A stretch of 64,000 bases of DNA from the NCBI GenBank assembly GCA_017644105.1, contig JAEPMD010000001.1, positions 1-64,000 on the forward strand. The letters are read 5' to 3'. Shown here piece by piece: positions 55,881-63,198 of the stretch; position 1 is the first letter of the stretch, and every line of letters starts with the position of its first letter. The notes under the pieces are model-generated. The model was given only the letters and a program-made list of their open reading frames with translations, was not told the origin of the DNA and did not search any database. The position numbers were made by a program, and so were the translations under genes. Source of the stretch: Rhizobiaceae bacterium. Lineage in GTDB: Bacteria > Pseudomonadota > Alphaproteobacteria > Rhizobiales > Rhizobiaceae.

Positions 55881-56882
55881 TTAACTGGGCAGCATTTGAG
55901 CATCCTCAGCCTTCCAGCTGAGGAAAACACTGTCCCCGATTTCAAATGGATTTTTGAAAAATGCTTGATCCGACAAATTGACCGCAACATCGCCAAATTC
56001 GTCGTGCTTGGCTGACACCTGAACATTAGTGCCGAGATATTCAATTTCTTCAATTTGACTCTTGAAACTGAAAAGCCCATCCTGCGCGGTCTTTTCCTTC
56101 TTGGTAATGGAAATTTTATCAGCTCGGATAGCCTGAAGTATCCCATCGCTAGAGATCACGTTATGACCACCCATAAACCGCGCGATAAATTCAGTCGCAG
56201 GCTTGTTAAACACATCAATGGGTGAACCAGCTTGCTCGATCTTACCGTCATGCATAACAACAATATTATCGGCGAGCGCCATCGCCTCATCTTGCGAATG
56301 GGTCACATGCACAAAGGAGATACCCAATTTCCGCTGAAGTCGTTTCAGCTCAACGCGCATTTTAAGACGTAAAAAAGGATCCAGGGCAGACAACGGCTCG
56401 TCGAGTAAAAGGATGGATGGCCGAGTTATCAACGCACGGGCTAGGGCTACGCGTTGTTGTTGTCCCCCTGAAAGCTGTTCGGGATAGCGTTCGCTATATT
56501 GGGCCATGTCGACAAGCGCGAGCATGTCTTTGGCCTTCTTATGTCGTTCAACCTTGTCGATCTTCTTAATTTTCATGCTGAAGGCGACATTGTCCAAGAC
56601 ACTGAGATGCGGAAACAAAGCGTAGTTTTGAAACATCATCGCTGTACCACGATCGGAAGGTGCTAGCGTCGTGATATTTTTACCGCCGAGAATGATATCG
56701 CCTTTAGTTGCAATTTCATGCCCCGCGATCATTCGCAAAGTCGATGACTTGCCACAACCTGAAGGACCTAAAAGACAAGTGTAACTTGCCTGAGGAATCT
56801 TCAGCGCAATATTGTCAACGGCAATGGTTTCACCGTATTGTTTGGTTAGTGCCACCAACTCTAATTCAGTATTCTTACTCAT
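55881..56882 (-). CDS. Spermidine/putrescine-type ABC transporter ATP-binding protein (PotA-like)
   Basis: A 333-residue ATPase: Walker [10 protein letters not shown] (about 36-44), signature LSGGQQQRVALARALI (about 134-149), Walker B ILLLDEPLSALDPFLR, H-loop HVTHSQ, and a TOBE_2 domain at the end. The ATG at 56882 with GAGGTG upstream is preferred over one at 56930. First gene of the minus-strand operon, divergent from a GntR regulator with phased operator-like sites between. Confidence 0.94.
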   Translation of the reverse strand: MSKNTELELVALTKQYGETIAVDNIALKIPQASYTCLLGPSGCGKSSTLRMIAGHEIATKGDIILGGKNITTLAPSDRGTAMMFQNYALFPHLSVLDNVAFSMKIKKIDKVERHKKAKDMLALVDMAQYSERYPEQLSGGQQQRVALARALITRPSILLLDEPLSALDPFLRLKMRVELKRLQRKLGISFVHVTHSQDEAMALADNIVVMHDGKIEQAGSPIDVFNKPATEFIARFMGGHNVISSDGILQAIRADKISITKKEKTAQDGLFSFKSQIEEIEYLGTNVQVSAKHDEFGDVAVNLSDQAFFKNPFEIGDSVFLSWKAEDAQMLPS

Positions 56883-57026
56883 AGCACCTCTGCAATTTCG
56901 ACATATTTCGTCTTGCATATTTTGTGCCAATTGCAGAAAAACGATTTAAGTCATTGAAAATATTGACTTTAAAATGGTTACGCGCCAAAACAGAGAAATC
57001 TCAAAAAACCACAATTGCCTAATATT

Positions 57027-57056
57027 TATACAATATGATTAAAGATTGTATACAAT
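57027..57056. promoter_or_regulatory. Two phased GntR-type operator sites between potA-like and GntR genes
   Basis: ATTGTATACAAT at 57045-57056 is a perfect 12-bp palindrome, and TATACAAT recurs at 57027-57034, exactly 22 bp upstream, two helical turns. FadR/VanR-type GntR proteins bind TNGTNNACNA-like dyads; the adjacent gene encodes one. Confidence 0.75.
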
Positions 57057-57135
57057 ATGGAATAGTAATTGTTGACACTTTTGATAAGCTGTGATCAGAA
57101 GTGAATATCACTCACTAATCACATTTTTGGTATCT

Positions 57136-57846
57136 ATGGGCGCCCGAGCATCACATTACAAATACCTCACTGACCTCCCACCAGGTAAGTCGAGAGACAT
57201 ATATATAGAGTTGCAGAAAGCTATTCTGTCTCATGGACTACTCCCGGGCGTTAAACTGTCAGAGGATGAAGTTGGCGAGTTGTTTGGCGCCAGCAGAACC
57301 ATTGTCAGAACGGCTTTACAAGCATTATCTCATGCCCAATTGGTGACAATCGAGAAAAACAGAGGGGCGTTCATCGCACAACCCTCAATTAAAGAAGCGC
57401 AAGAAGTGTTTGAGGCGCGCGAATTGATCGAACCACGGGTCGCCGGGATGGCCGCAAAAATAATTACGCCGAAAGATATCCAAATCCTTGAGGAGCACAT
57501 TCAGGCAGAACATGATGCCATCGCAGCCGGTGATAGCGGCGAAGCACTATCGCTTTCCGGCTTCTTCCATGTCATGATTGCCGATATTGCTGAGCATGAA
57601 GTGTTCAGCAAAATTGTCCGTTCACTCATTTCCAGATCTTCGCTGATCATCGCACTTTACTGGAAACGCCTCGACACAACCTGCGAAAGTCATTCACACC
57701 ACGCACTTTTAGATGCCTTTGCCAAAAACGATGTACAAGCTGCGGAAGAGATTATGAAAAGCCACATTGTGGATCTTCACTCAGGCCTCGACTTAAAAAG
57801 CCGGAAGCAAACCAAACAAAGTTTGGCATCCATTCTCAAGAAATAA
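57136..57846 (+). CDS. GntR-family transcriptional regulator (FCD/VanR type)
   Basis: A 236-residue regulator: N-terminal winged HTH (KSRDIYIELQKAILSHGLLP, then LFGASRTIVRTALQAL) and C-terminal FCD domain (about 95-215; EARELIEPRVAGMAAK and a metal-type HVMIADIAEHE region, later HHALLDAF). FCD proteins usually sense organic acids or amino acid derivatives. The start is uncertain: a GTG at 57091 is in the same frame, neither with a strong ribosome-binding site. It most likely controls the divergent PotABCD/racemase operon and possibly the genes downstream. Confidence 0.88.
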   Translation: MGARASHYKYLTDLPPGKSRDIYIELQKAILSHGLLPGVKLSEDEVGELFGASRTIVRTALQALSHAQLVTIEKNRGAFIAQPSIKEAQEVFEARELIEPRVAGMAAKIITPKDIQILEEHIQAEHDAIAAGDSGEALSLSGFFHVMIADIAEHEVFSKIVRSLISRSSLIIALYWKRLDTTCESHSHHALLDAFAKNDVQAAEEIMKSHIVDLHSGLDLKSRKQTKQSLASILKK

Positions 57847-57868
57847 AACTATGTCATGGCAAAACGCG

Positions 57869-57900
57869 TTGCTTACGAATGCATTTCGTATGGAAAGCAA
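57869..57900. promoter_or_regulatory. Nested inverted repeats after the GntR gene
   Basis: TTGCTT (57869-57874) and AAGCAA (57895-57900) enclose TACGAA (57874-57879) and TTCGTA (57885-57890). It could be an operator of the plus-strand Rieske operon or an mRNA hairpin; no T-run follows. Confidence 0.35.
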
Positions 57901-57956
57901 ATTATATTGCCATTTCGGCCTTAGGTGATAGTTATATCTGAAAATAAGGTTTCATC

Positions 57957-58193
57957 ATGCAGCATGTAATCACACAAAACATTAAATTACTCGGACAGTT
58001 TCAGGAAGAAAGTTTCCAAAACTGGGTGATGCATCGTGCAAAAATTCTTGACCTCGACGTGAAAATTAAAACAGCAAATTCCTCACTGGTGGAACTGAGC
58101 GCTTCCGGTCATCCGATCTTGGTGGAGGCTTTGGAAATCGCCTGCAGCCTCGGCCCATTGGAATCAAACGTTGAGAGCATCCAGACAACTTAG
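57957..58193 (+). CDS. Acylphosphatase-fold protein lacking catalytic Arg
   Basis: A 78-residue protein with the length and order of acylphosphatases. Where the family has GxVQGVGFRxW, this one has GQFQEESFQNW: the catalytic Arg is replaced by Gln, and the Asn-bearing loop is not conserved. AKILDLDVKI and VEALEIACSLGPLESNVESIQ match the remaining helices and strands. It is therefore likely a ligand-binding or scaffold relative, or a degenerate gene. AAGG lies before the ATG. It sits between GntR and the Rieske operon on the same strand. Confidence 0.6.
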   Translation: MQHVITQNIKLLGQFQEESFQNWVMHRAKILDLDVKIKTANSSLVELSASGHPILVEALEIACSLGPLESNVESIQTT

Positions 58194-58221
58194 TTGCCTC
58201 AAAATCAGGTGAAGCGTTAGT

Positions 58222-58290
58222 ATGCCTAAAAAATACGCACTCTTCATTGTGATGATTTTTTTTGCACACTACTCTGGACAGAGGCAATAA
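58222..58290 (+). CDS. Possible 22-residue hydrophobic leader peptide
   Basis: ATG at 58222 opens a 22-codon frame (MPKKYALFIVMIFFAHYSGQ and two more residues) with basic N-terminus and hydrophobic middle, stop TAA at 58288-58290. No clear ribosome-binding site. A 9-codon frame with GAGG upstream follows at 58294. They lie in the leader of the Rieske operon and may be chance or translated leader peptides. Confidence 0.2.
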   Translation: MPKKYALFIVMIFFAHYSGQRQ

Positions 58291-58383
58291 ACTATGAGTA
58301 AGTTTCAGCCGGAATTTAAGTAAGGCTGGATAATTTAGTGAGATTTATCAAAACATGTGACGCAATTATATCAAGGATATCAA

Positions 58384-59067
58384 ATGGCTAGTATTGCTGT
58401 TGCCTTGAGTAAAGACCTTCCGAATGGACGTGTCATGCGGGCCATTGTTTCCGAACAAGATCTGGTCGTCTGGCGCAGCAAATCCGGCATATTATCTGCC
58501 TGGGAAAACAGATGCCCGCACCGAGGCATGCGTTTATCCCACGGATTTGTACGCGGCGAAGCTCTCGCCTGCATGTATCACGGCTGGCACTATGATAAAT
58601 CGGCCACCTGCCGCTACATCCCAGCCCACCCAGAACTCGAGCCACCGGAAACAATCAGAGCACAAGAATTCAGCTCCATTGAAAAAGGCGGCCTCATCTG
58701 GGTCAGCGTGGACGGATCTTTAGAAGAACCTTTAATAGATGAGAACCTGACACCCCTCAGATCCATAAACTTCCAATGCGCGAGTAAAACTGTTCAAGAG
58801 GTCATCACTAAATCGACGAAACTTGCTGGTGATACAGATCCCTTCAATTTCACGACTAAAGCGGCAGGCTACCATCATTGGGTACTGTTCTCTGAGAAAA
58901 AAGAATTAAACCTTCACCTCTTTTTCCATGAACTCCCCAACAATGCATGCAAAATACATGCGCTTATCGACAAAGACTGTCCCGCTCAAATCCAGAAACA
59001 AATTTCGCGGATGATGGAAAGTTGGCGGCGCAGCGCGGAAACTGATTATGAGGTGTCGGCTAAATGA
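58384..59067 (+). CDS. Rieske [2Fe-2S] domain protein of a split oxygenase
   Basis: A 227-residue protein whose N-terminal Rieske domain has both ligand motifs: C44-P-H46 and C63-M-Y-H66 (ENRCPHRGMRLSHG and CMYHGWHY). The last 100 residues form an extra domain without the iron-binding facial triad. It would pass electrons to a partner oxygenase. The ATG at 58384 with AAGGA eight bases before is chosen over a GTG at 58357. Four bases overlap the next gene, which has the catalytic iron domain but no Rieske domain, so the two look like separated halves of one Rieske oxygenase. No reductase gene is seen in the window. Confidence 0.9.
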   Translation: MASIAVALSKDLPNGRVMRAIVSEQDLVVWRSKSGILSAWENRCPHRGMRLSHGFVRGEALACMYHGWHYDKSATCRYIPAHPELEPPETIRAQEFSSIEKGGLIWVSVDGSLEEPLIDENLTPLRSINFQCASKTVQEVITKSTKLAGDTDPFNFTTKAAGYHHWVLFSEKKELNLHLFFHELPNNACKIHALIDKDCPAQIQKQISRMMESWRRSAETDYEVSAK

Positions 59068-59936
59068 GTGCCTTAGATCACGCAAAGCAATATTGGTACC
59101 CGGTCAGCATGCTTGATAGCATCCCAGCATTCCCGATTGTAAAAACCACCCGCGTTCTAGGAATGGATATTTCGATCACACGCCAAGCTGATGGCAAAAT
59201 TACTGTCATGCAAGGTGATGAACAATGGCAGGTTCAGGAGATTTATGATCACCTTTGGACCAGCCCATCTGAGGCACCAAAACCAATTTTTGACATTCCT
59301 GAAGCAAATGAAAGTGACCGCCGATTTGTGCCATGTGGTTTGGTGCGCGTCAGGTGTTCACCACTAAGAGCCGTGGAAAACTTTCTGGATATCGCGCATT
59401 TTCCCTTTGTTCACACAGATATATTGGGGTCTGAACCACACACAGAGGTTGAACCTTATTCTGTGGATATCGATGCTGACAAAGACGAAGTGATCGCAAC
59501 GAAGGTGAAATTCTTCCAACCACAAGCGGCGAAATCTGCCAGTGACGGCATCATCACAGATTATGTTTATCGTGTGCCATCACCAATGAATGCGATCTTG
59601 TACAAAACCTGCCCGACCCGAGATGATGTGCAGGATGTCATCGCCATTTTCGTGCAACCGATTGATGAAGAGACCTGTGATGTTTGGCCATGGATGGCCC
59701 TTTATGATGATGACAGCACGATGGCGGATATGATCGAATTCCAACAGCTGATTTTCCTACAGGATAGATCAATCTTGGAAAATCAAGTGCCAACTAAATT
59801 GCCTTTAGATCCCAAAATGGAAATCCCAACCCGCGCAGATCTCACATCCATCGCCTATCGTCGCTGGCTCAAACGGCGTGGCGCACTTTATGGCGCATTG
59901 TTAAATACCTCAGACAATTCGGTGGCCGCAGAATGA
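59064..59936 (+). CDS. Rieske-type oxygenase catalytic subunit without Rieske domain (NdmC-like)
   Basis: A 290-residue protein with the mononuclear non-heme iron site of aromatic-ring-hydroxylating/N-demethylating oxygenases: N106-x2-D109-x2-H112-x4-H117 (ENFLDIAHFPFVH) and the third ligand D234 in IFLQDRSILENQ. The N-terminal 100 residues contain no CxH/CxxH Rieske motifs. In Pseudomonas putida CBB5, NdmC is likewise Rieske-less and works with NdmD and the GST-like NdmE to N7-demethylate 7-methylxanthine. Here the preceding gene supplies a Rieske domain and the next a GST-like protein, so an N-dealkylase or hydroxylase of a purine-like ring is inferred. Confidence 0.88.
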   Translation: MSALDHAKQYWYPVSMLDSIPAFPIVKTTRVLGMDISITRQADGKITVMQGDEQWQVQEIYDHLWTSPSEAPKPIFDIPEANESDRRFVPCGLVRVRCSPLRAVENFLDIAHFPFVHTDILGSEPHTEVEPYSVDIDADKDEVIATKVKFFQPQAAKSASDGIITDYVYRVPSPMNAILYKTCPTRDDVQDVIAIFVQPIDEETCDVWPWMALYDDDSTMADMIEFQQLIFLQDRSILENQVPTKLPLDPKMEIPTRADLTSIAYRRWLKRRGALYGALLNTSDNSVAAE

Positions 59937-60640
59937 GTTTTACCCTTTATGATTATGCGCTATCGGGCAATTGTTATAAAATCCGCCTATTTGCCAATAT
60001 TCTCAATATTGACTATGAGCGTATCGCCGTTGAGTTCTATCCCGGGGCAGATCATCGATCAGAAAAAATGCTCGCGATATCACCCGCCGGCACTCTGCCA
60101 ATTCTAACAACAGATGACATAGTTTTAAGCGAAACTTCAGCGATGCTCTTTTGGATTGCACGCAATTATGATGCGCCCGATCACTGGTGGCCAGAGCAAG
60201 ATCTCACAGCGCAAGCAAACATCCTGCAGTGGATGGGCTTTTCGTCAGACTTGACAGCCACAATTGGTCAAGGCCGGCTTCATGCGTTGTTTCAAACACC
60301 TATTGATAAAGACAAAATGATCAAAGGCGGACGTGCAGCACTTCGTAAGATTGAAGCACATCTATCCGAACAATCCTTTGATGGTTGTTCATTCTTAACG
60401 GGCAACAAACCAACCATCGCCGATATCGCTTGTTTTCCCTATGTCGCCTTGAGCCCCGATGTTGGCGCCAATATCGGTTTTGATCACGATGATTATCCCG
60501 CGATCCGCAATTGGATCTATGCCATGAAATCCCTCGACGGATTTATCCCCATGCCCGGCATTTATGCCATGCACGAGTTAAAAGACCATGAAATTGATTA
60601 TGGGTCGCAGAAGTCTGCCAAAGCAGGAGCCAGCAAATGA
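59933..60640 (+). CDS. Glutathione S-transferase family protein (NdmE-like partner)
   Basis: A 235-residue GST: thioredoxin-like N-domain (FTLYDYALSGNCYKIRLFA, ISPAGTLPILTTDDIVLSETSAML with the cis-Pro/Ser G-site) and all-helical C-domain (SFLTGNKPTIADIACFPYV). Start overlaps the oxygenase stop by four bases. In the NdmCDE system a GST-like protein has a structural role in the complex; that role is plausible here. A true conjugating GST remains possible. Confidence 0.9.
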   Translation: MSFTLYDYALSGNCYKIRLFANILNIDYERIAVEFYPGADHRSEKMLAISPAGTLPILTTDDIVLSETSAMLFWIARNYDAPDHWWPEQDLTAQANILQWMGFSSDLTATIGQGRLHALFQTPIDKDKMIKGGRAALRKIEAHLSEQSFDGCSFLTGNKPTIADIACFPYVALSPDVGANIGFDHDDYPAIRNWIYAMKSLDGFIPMPGIYAMHELKDHEIDYGSQKSAKAGASK

Positions 60641-62016
60641 GTTACCTATTGCTGAAATCCTGCGAAGCCATTGTCACCTGCGATGATGATGGGCAAATCT
60701 ATAAAGATTGCGATCTTCTCATCAAGGATAATCAAATTAAAGAAATTGCTGCGAATATTGACGTCAGCAATTTGGCCGAAAGTGTCGAAATCATCGATGC
60801 AACAGGGCATTTTATTTATCCTGGCTTGGTGAACACACACCACCATTTTTTCCAATGTTTTGTACGTAACAATGCGCATCTCGATTGGACAAAATATTCG
60901 GTGATTGAATGGCTGGATCTCATCTATCCAATTTTCGCGCGGCTCGATGAAGAATGCTTTTATCACTCATCGATCGTTGCCATGGCGGAACTGATTAAGC
61001 ACGGCTGCACCACGGCTTTTGATCACCAATATAACTTCCCACGTCATGCCGGTAAAAACATCGTAGATCGTCAGTTTGAAGCAGCTGAATTATTAGGAAT
61101 GCGGTTCCATGCAGGTCGCGGTGGCAATTCCTTGCCCAAATCTGAAGGCAGCACAATCCCTGATGAGATGCTTGAAACAACAGACGAATTCATCGCCGAT
61201 TGCGAACGCTTGATCGACACCTATCACGATGCAAACGAATTCTCGATGCGCCAGGTCGCAATTGCACCTTGTCAACCTGTGAATTCCTATAAAGAGACAT
61301 TTGTTGAATCCATCAAACTCGCACGCGATAAGAACGTTTTGCTTCACACACATTTGGGTGAAGGCGAAAGCGAAGTTATCAAAGAACGCACGGGTATGCG
61401 CACGGTTGATTGGTGCGAAGATATTGGCTTCTTGGGTCGCGATGTCTGGCTTGCACATTGCTGGGAATTAAACGCCGCTGAGATCGACAAACTCGCCGCG
61501 ACACAAACCGGCGTATCCCATTGTCCAGAACCCGTTTATCTCGTGGGCGCAGAAGTCACTCCTATTGCAGAAATGGCATCAAAAGGCGTGCGGGTGAGCT
61601 TGGGTGTGGATGGCGCAGCATCCAATGATAATTCGAACCTGATGCACTGTATCCATAGCTCCTACATGCTCCAAGCGCTGGTGGCGGATCAGCATGATTT
61701 CATCGTGCCTCAGCCCAAAGAATTTTTAAACTTAGCTACAAAAGGTGGAGCTGATTGCCTGGGTCGTTCTGACATCGGCATGTTAAAAGAAGGCATGGCG
61801 GCAGATCTGTTTGCGATCAATATCAATAAGTTAGAATATGTCGGGGCAAGACATGATCCGGCAAGTTTAATCGCAAAATTAGGGATCGGGACCAGCGTTG
61901 ATCTCACCATCATTAACGGCAAAATCGTATGGCGTCATGGTGAGTTGATCGGCCTTGACGAAGCCAAATTGGTCTCACAAGCATCGGCACATGTGGAACG
62001 TGTCATTTATAATTAA
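60637..62016 (+). CDS. Amidohydrolase, 8-oxoguanine deaminase-like (TrzA/AtzB/ATZ-type)
   Basis: A 459-residue metal-dependent hydrolase similar along its length to Pseudomonas 8-oxoguanine deaminase: VNTHHHFFQ (metal H68, H70), ELIKHGCTTAFDHQYNFP, LHTHLGEGESE, and GVDGAASNDNSN (metal Asp). Pocket residues differ: AHCWELN replaces AHGIHF, and SHCPEPVYLVG replaces the CHCPSSNMRLASG-type loop, so the ring substrate may be altered. Four-base overlap with the GST gene shows coupling. It probably removes an amine or chloro/alkylamino group from a purine- or triazine-like ring after oxygenase action. Confidence 0.9.
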   Translation: MSYLLLKSCEAIVTCDDDGQIYKDCDLLIKDNQIKEIAANIDVSNLAESVEIIDATGHFIYPGLVNTHHHFFQCFVRNNAHLDWTKYSVIEWLDLIYPIFARLDEECFYHSSIVAMAELIKHGCTTAFDHQYNFPRHAGKNIVDRQFEAAELLGMRFHAGRGGNSLPKSEGSTIPDEMLETTDEFIADCERLIDTYHDANEFSMRQVAIAPCQPVNSYKETFVESIKLARDKNVLLHTHLGEGESEVIKERTGMRTVDWCEDIGFLGRDVWLAHCWELNAAEIDKLAATQTGVSHCPEPVYLVGAEVTPIAEMASKGVRVSLGVDGAASNDNSNLMHCIHSSYMLQALVADQHDFIVPQPKEFLNLATKGGADCLGRSDIGMLKEGMAADLFAININKLEYVGARHDPASLIAKLGIGTSVDLTIINGKIVWRHGELIGLDEAKLVSQASAHVERVIYN

Positions 62017-62046
62017 TAATAAGAACCCAAACAGGAGAAACCTAAC

Positions 62047-63129
62047 ATGAAACTAAATAGCTTGAAGAAAATGGCTCTAGCTGCTGCGCTGTCTGTTGCA
62101 GCATTTGGCGCCACTGCCAAAGCAGAAACACTTGATATTGGTGTACTACTCCCATCACCGATTGCGGATGTAGGTTGGTCACATGCGCTTGTGGAAGGCT
62201 TTAACACAGTCAAAGAAAAATACGGTGACAAAGTCAACTTCAACGTGGTTGAAAACATCCAAGAAGGCCCAGATGCCGACCGCATCATGAACAAAATGGT
62301 CGGTGATGGTAACAAGTTCCTTCTGCTTGGTTCATTTGGTTATATGAATGGTGGTCTAAAACTTGCACAACGCAATCCAGATCTCTCATTCATTCACGCG
62401 TCTGGATATAAGACAGCGAAGAACTTCTCACCGTTCACAGCGAAATATTTCGAGGGCGCCTACCTTATGGGCATGGCAGCAGCTGAACTCACCAAGACGA
62501 AGAAGCTTGGTGTTGTGTCTGCATTTGCGATCCCTGAGCTGATCTCAACTATCAATGGCTTTACATTGGGTGCACGCTCAATCGATCCTGAAATCACTGT
62601 TGATGTTATCTGGATCAACTCATGGTTCGACCCAGCAAAAGCACAAGCATCTGCAAAAGCTCTGATTGCGCAAGGTGCTGACATCTTGTTCTCAAATGCA
62701 CAAGATACACCGTCTGTGGTTTCCGTTGGTGAAGAGGAAGGCGCTTACGTGTTTAACCTCAACAGTTCAATGAAAGAATATGCGCCAACGAAATATCTCG
62801 GTGTTGTAAAAACCGATTGGGCTCCATTCTTCACAGCGTCCGTTGAAGCACATATGGCCGGCAATTTTGATGGCAAGAACGAATGGCTTGGCATGAAAGA
62901 AAATGTTGTCGTAAGTGAAGACTGGAACTCAGATATCAGTGCTGAGATGATGGCTAAAATCAAAGCCGTGGAAGCTGAAATCGCGTCTGGCGCACGTCAT
63001 GTTTACGATGGTCCAATCTTCAACCAAGCTGGTGAAGAAGTCGTTGCTGCTGGGTCTCGTTTAGAAGACGGAGCAATCCTTGGCATTGACTGGCATGTTC
63101 AAGGCATCAATTCACCACTACCAAAATAA
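62047..63129 (+). CDS. BMP-family ABC transporter substrate-binding protein
   Basis: A 360-residue periplasmic protein with a signal peptide (MKLNSLKKMALAAALSVAAF, cut after AKA). The BMP features are LDIGVLLPSPIADVGWSHALVEGFNTV, LLLGSFGYMNGGLKLAQ, PELISTINGFTLGARSID and INSWFDPAKAQASAKALIAQGADILFSN. It should bind a nucleobase-like ring for import, feeding the oxygenase/deaminase genes just upstream. GGAG lies eight bases before the ATG. Followed by a stem-loop. Confidence 0.94.
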   Translation: MKLNSLKKMALAAALSVAAFGATAKAETLDIGVLLPSPIADVGWSHALVEGFNTVKEKYGDKVNFNVVENIQEGPDADRIMNKMVGDGNKFLLLGSFGYMNGGLKLAQRNPDLSFIHASGYKTAKNFSPFTAKYFEGAYLMGMAAAELTKTKKLGVVSAFAIPELISTINGFTLGARSIDPEITVDVIWINSWFDPAKAQASAKALIAQGADILFSNAQDTPSVVSVGEEEGAYVFNLNSSMKEYAPTKYLGVVKTDWAPFFTASVEAHMAGNFDGKNEWLGMKENVVVSEDWNSDISAEMMAKIKAVEAEIASGARHVYDGPIFNQAGEEVVAAGSRLEDGAILGIDWHVQGINSPLPK

Positions 63130-63138
63130 GCAAACAAT

Positions 63139-63164
63139 TGCCCCGGTGTTCGCGCATCGGGGCA
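63139..63164 (+). other. Intercistronic stem-loop after the BMP binding-protein gene
   Basis: TGCCCCGGTG (63139-63148) and CATCGGGGCA (63155-63164) pair over 10 bp (one G-U), 6-nt loop, no T-run. It resembles the loops after other binding-protein genes in the window. Confidence 0.75.
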
Positions 63165-63198
63165 TATTCGCGTCTAATGTTGAAGAAAGTTTAGCCCG

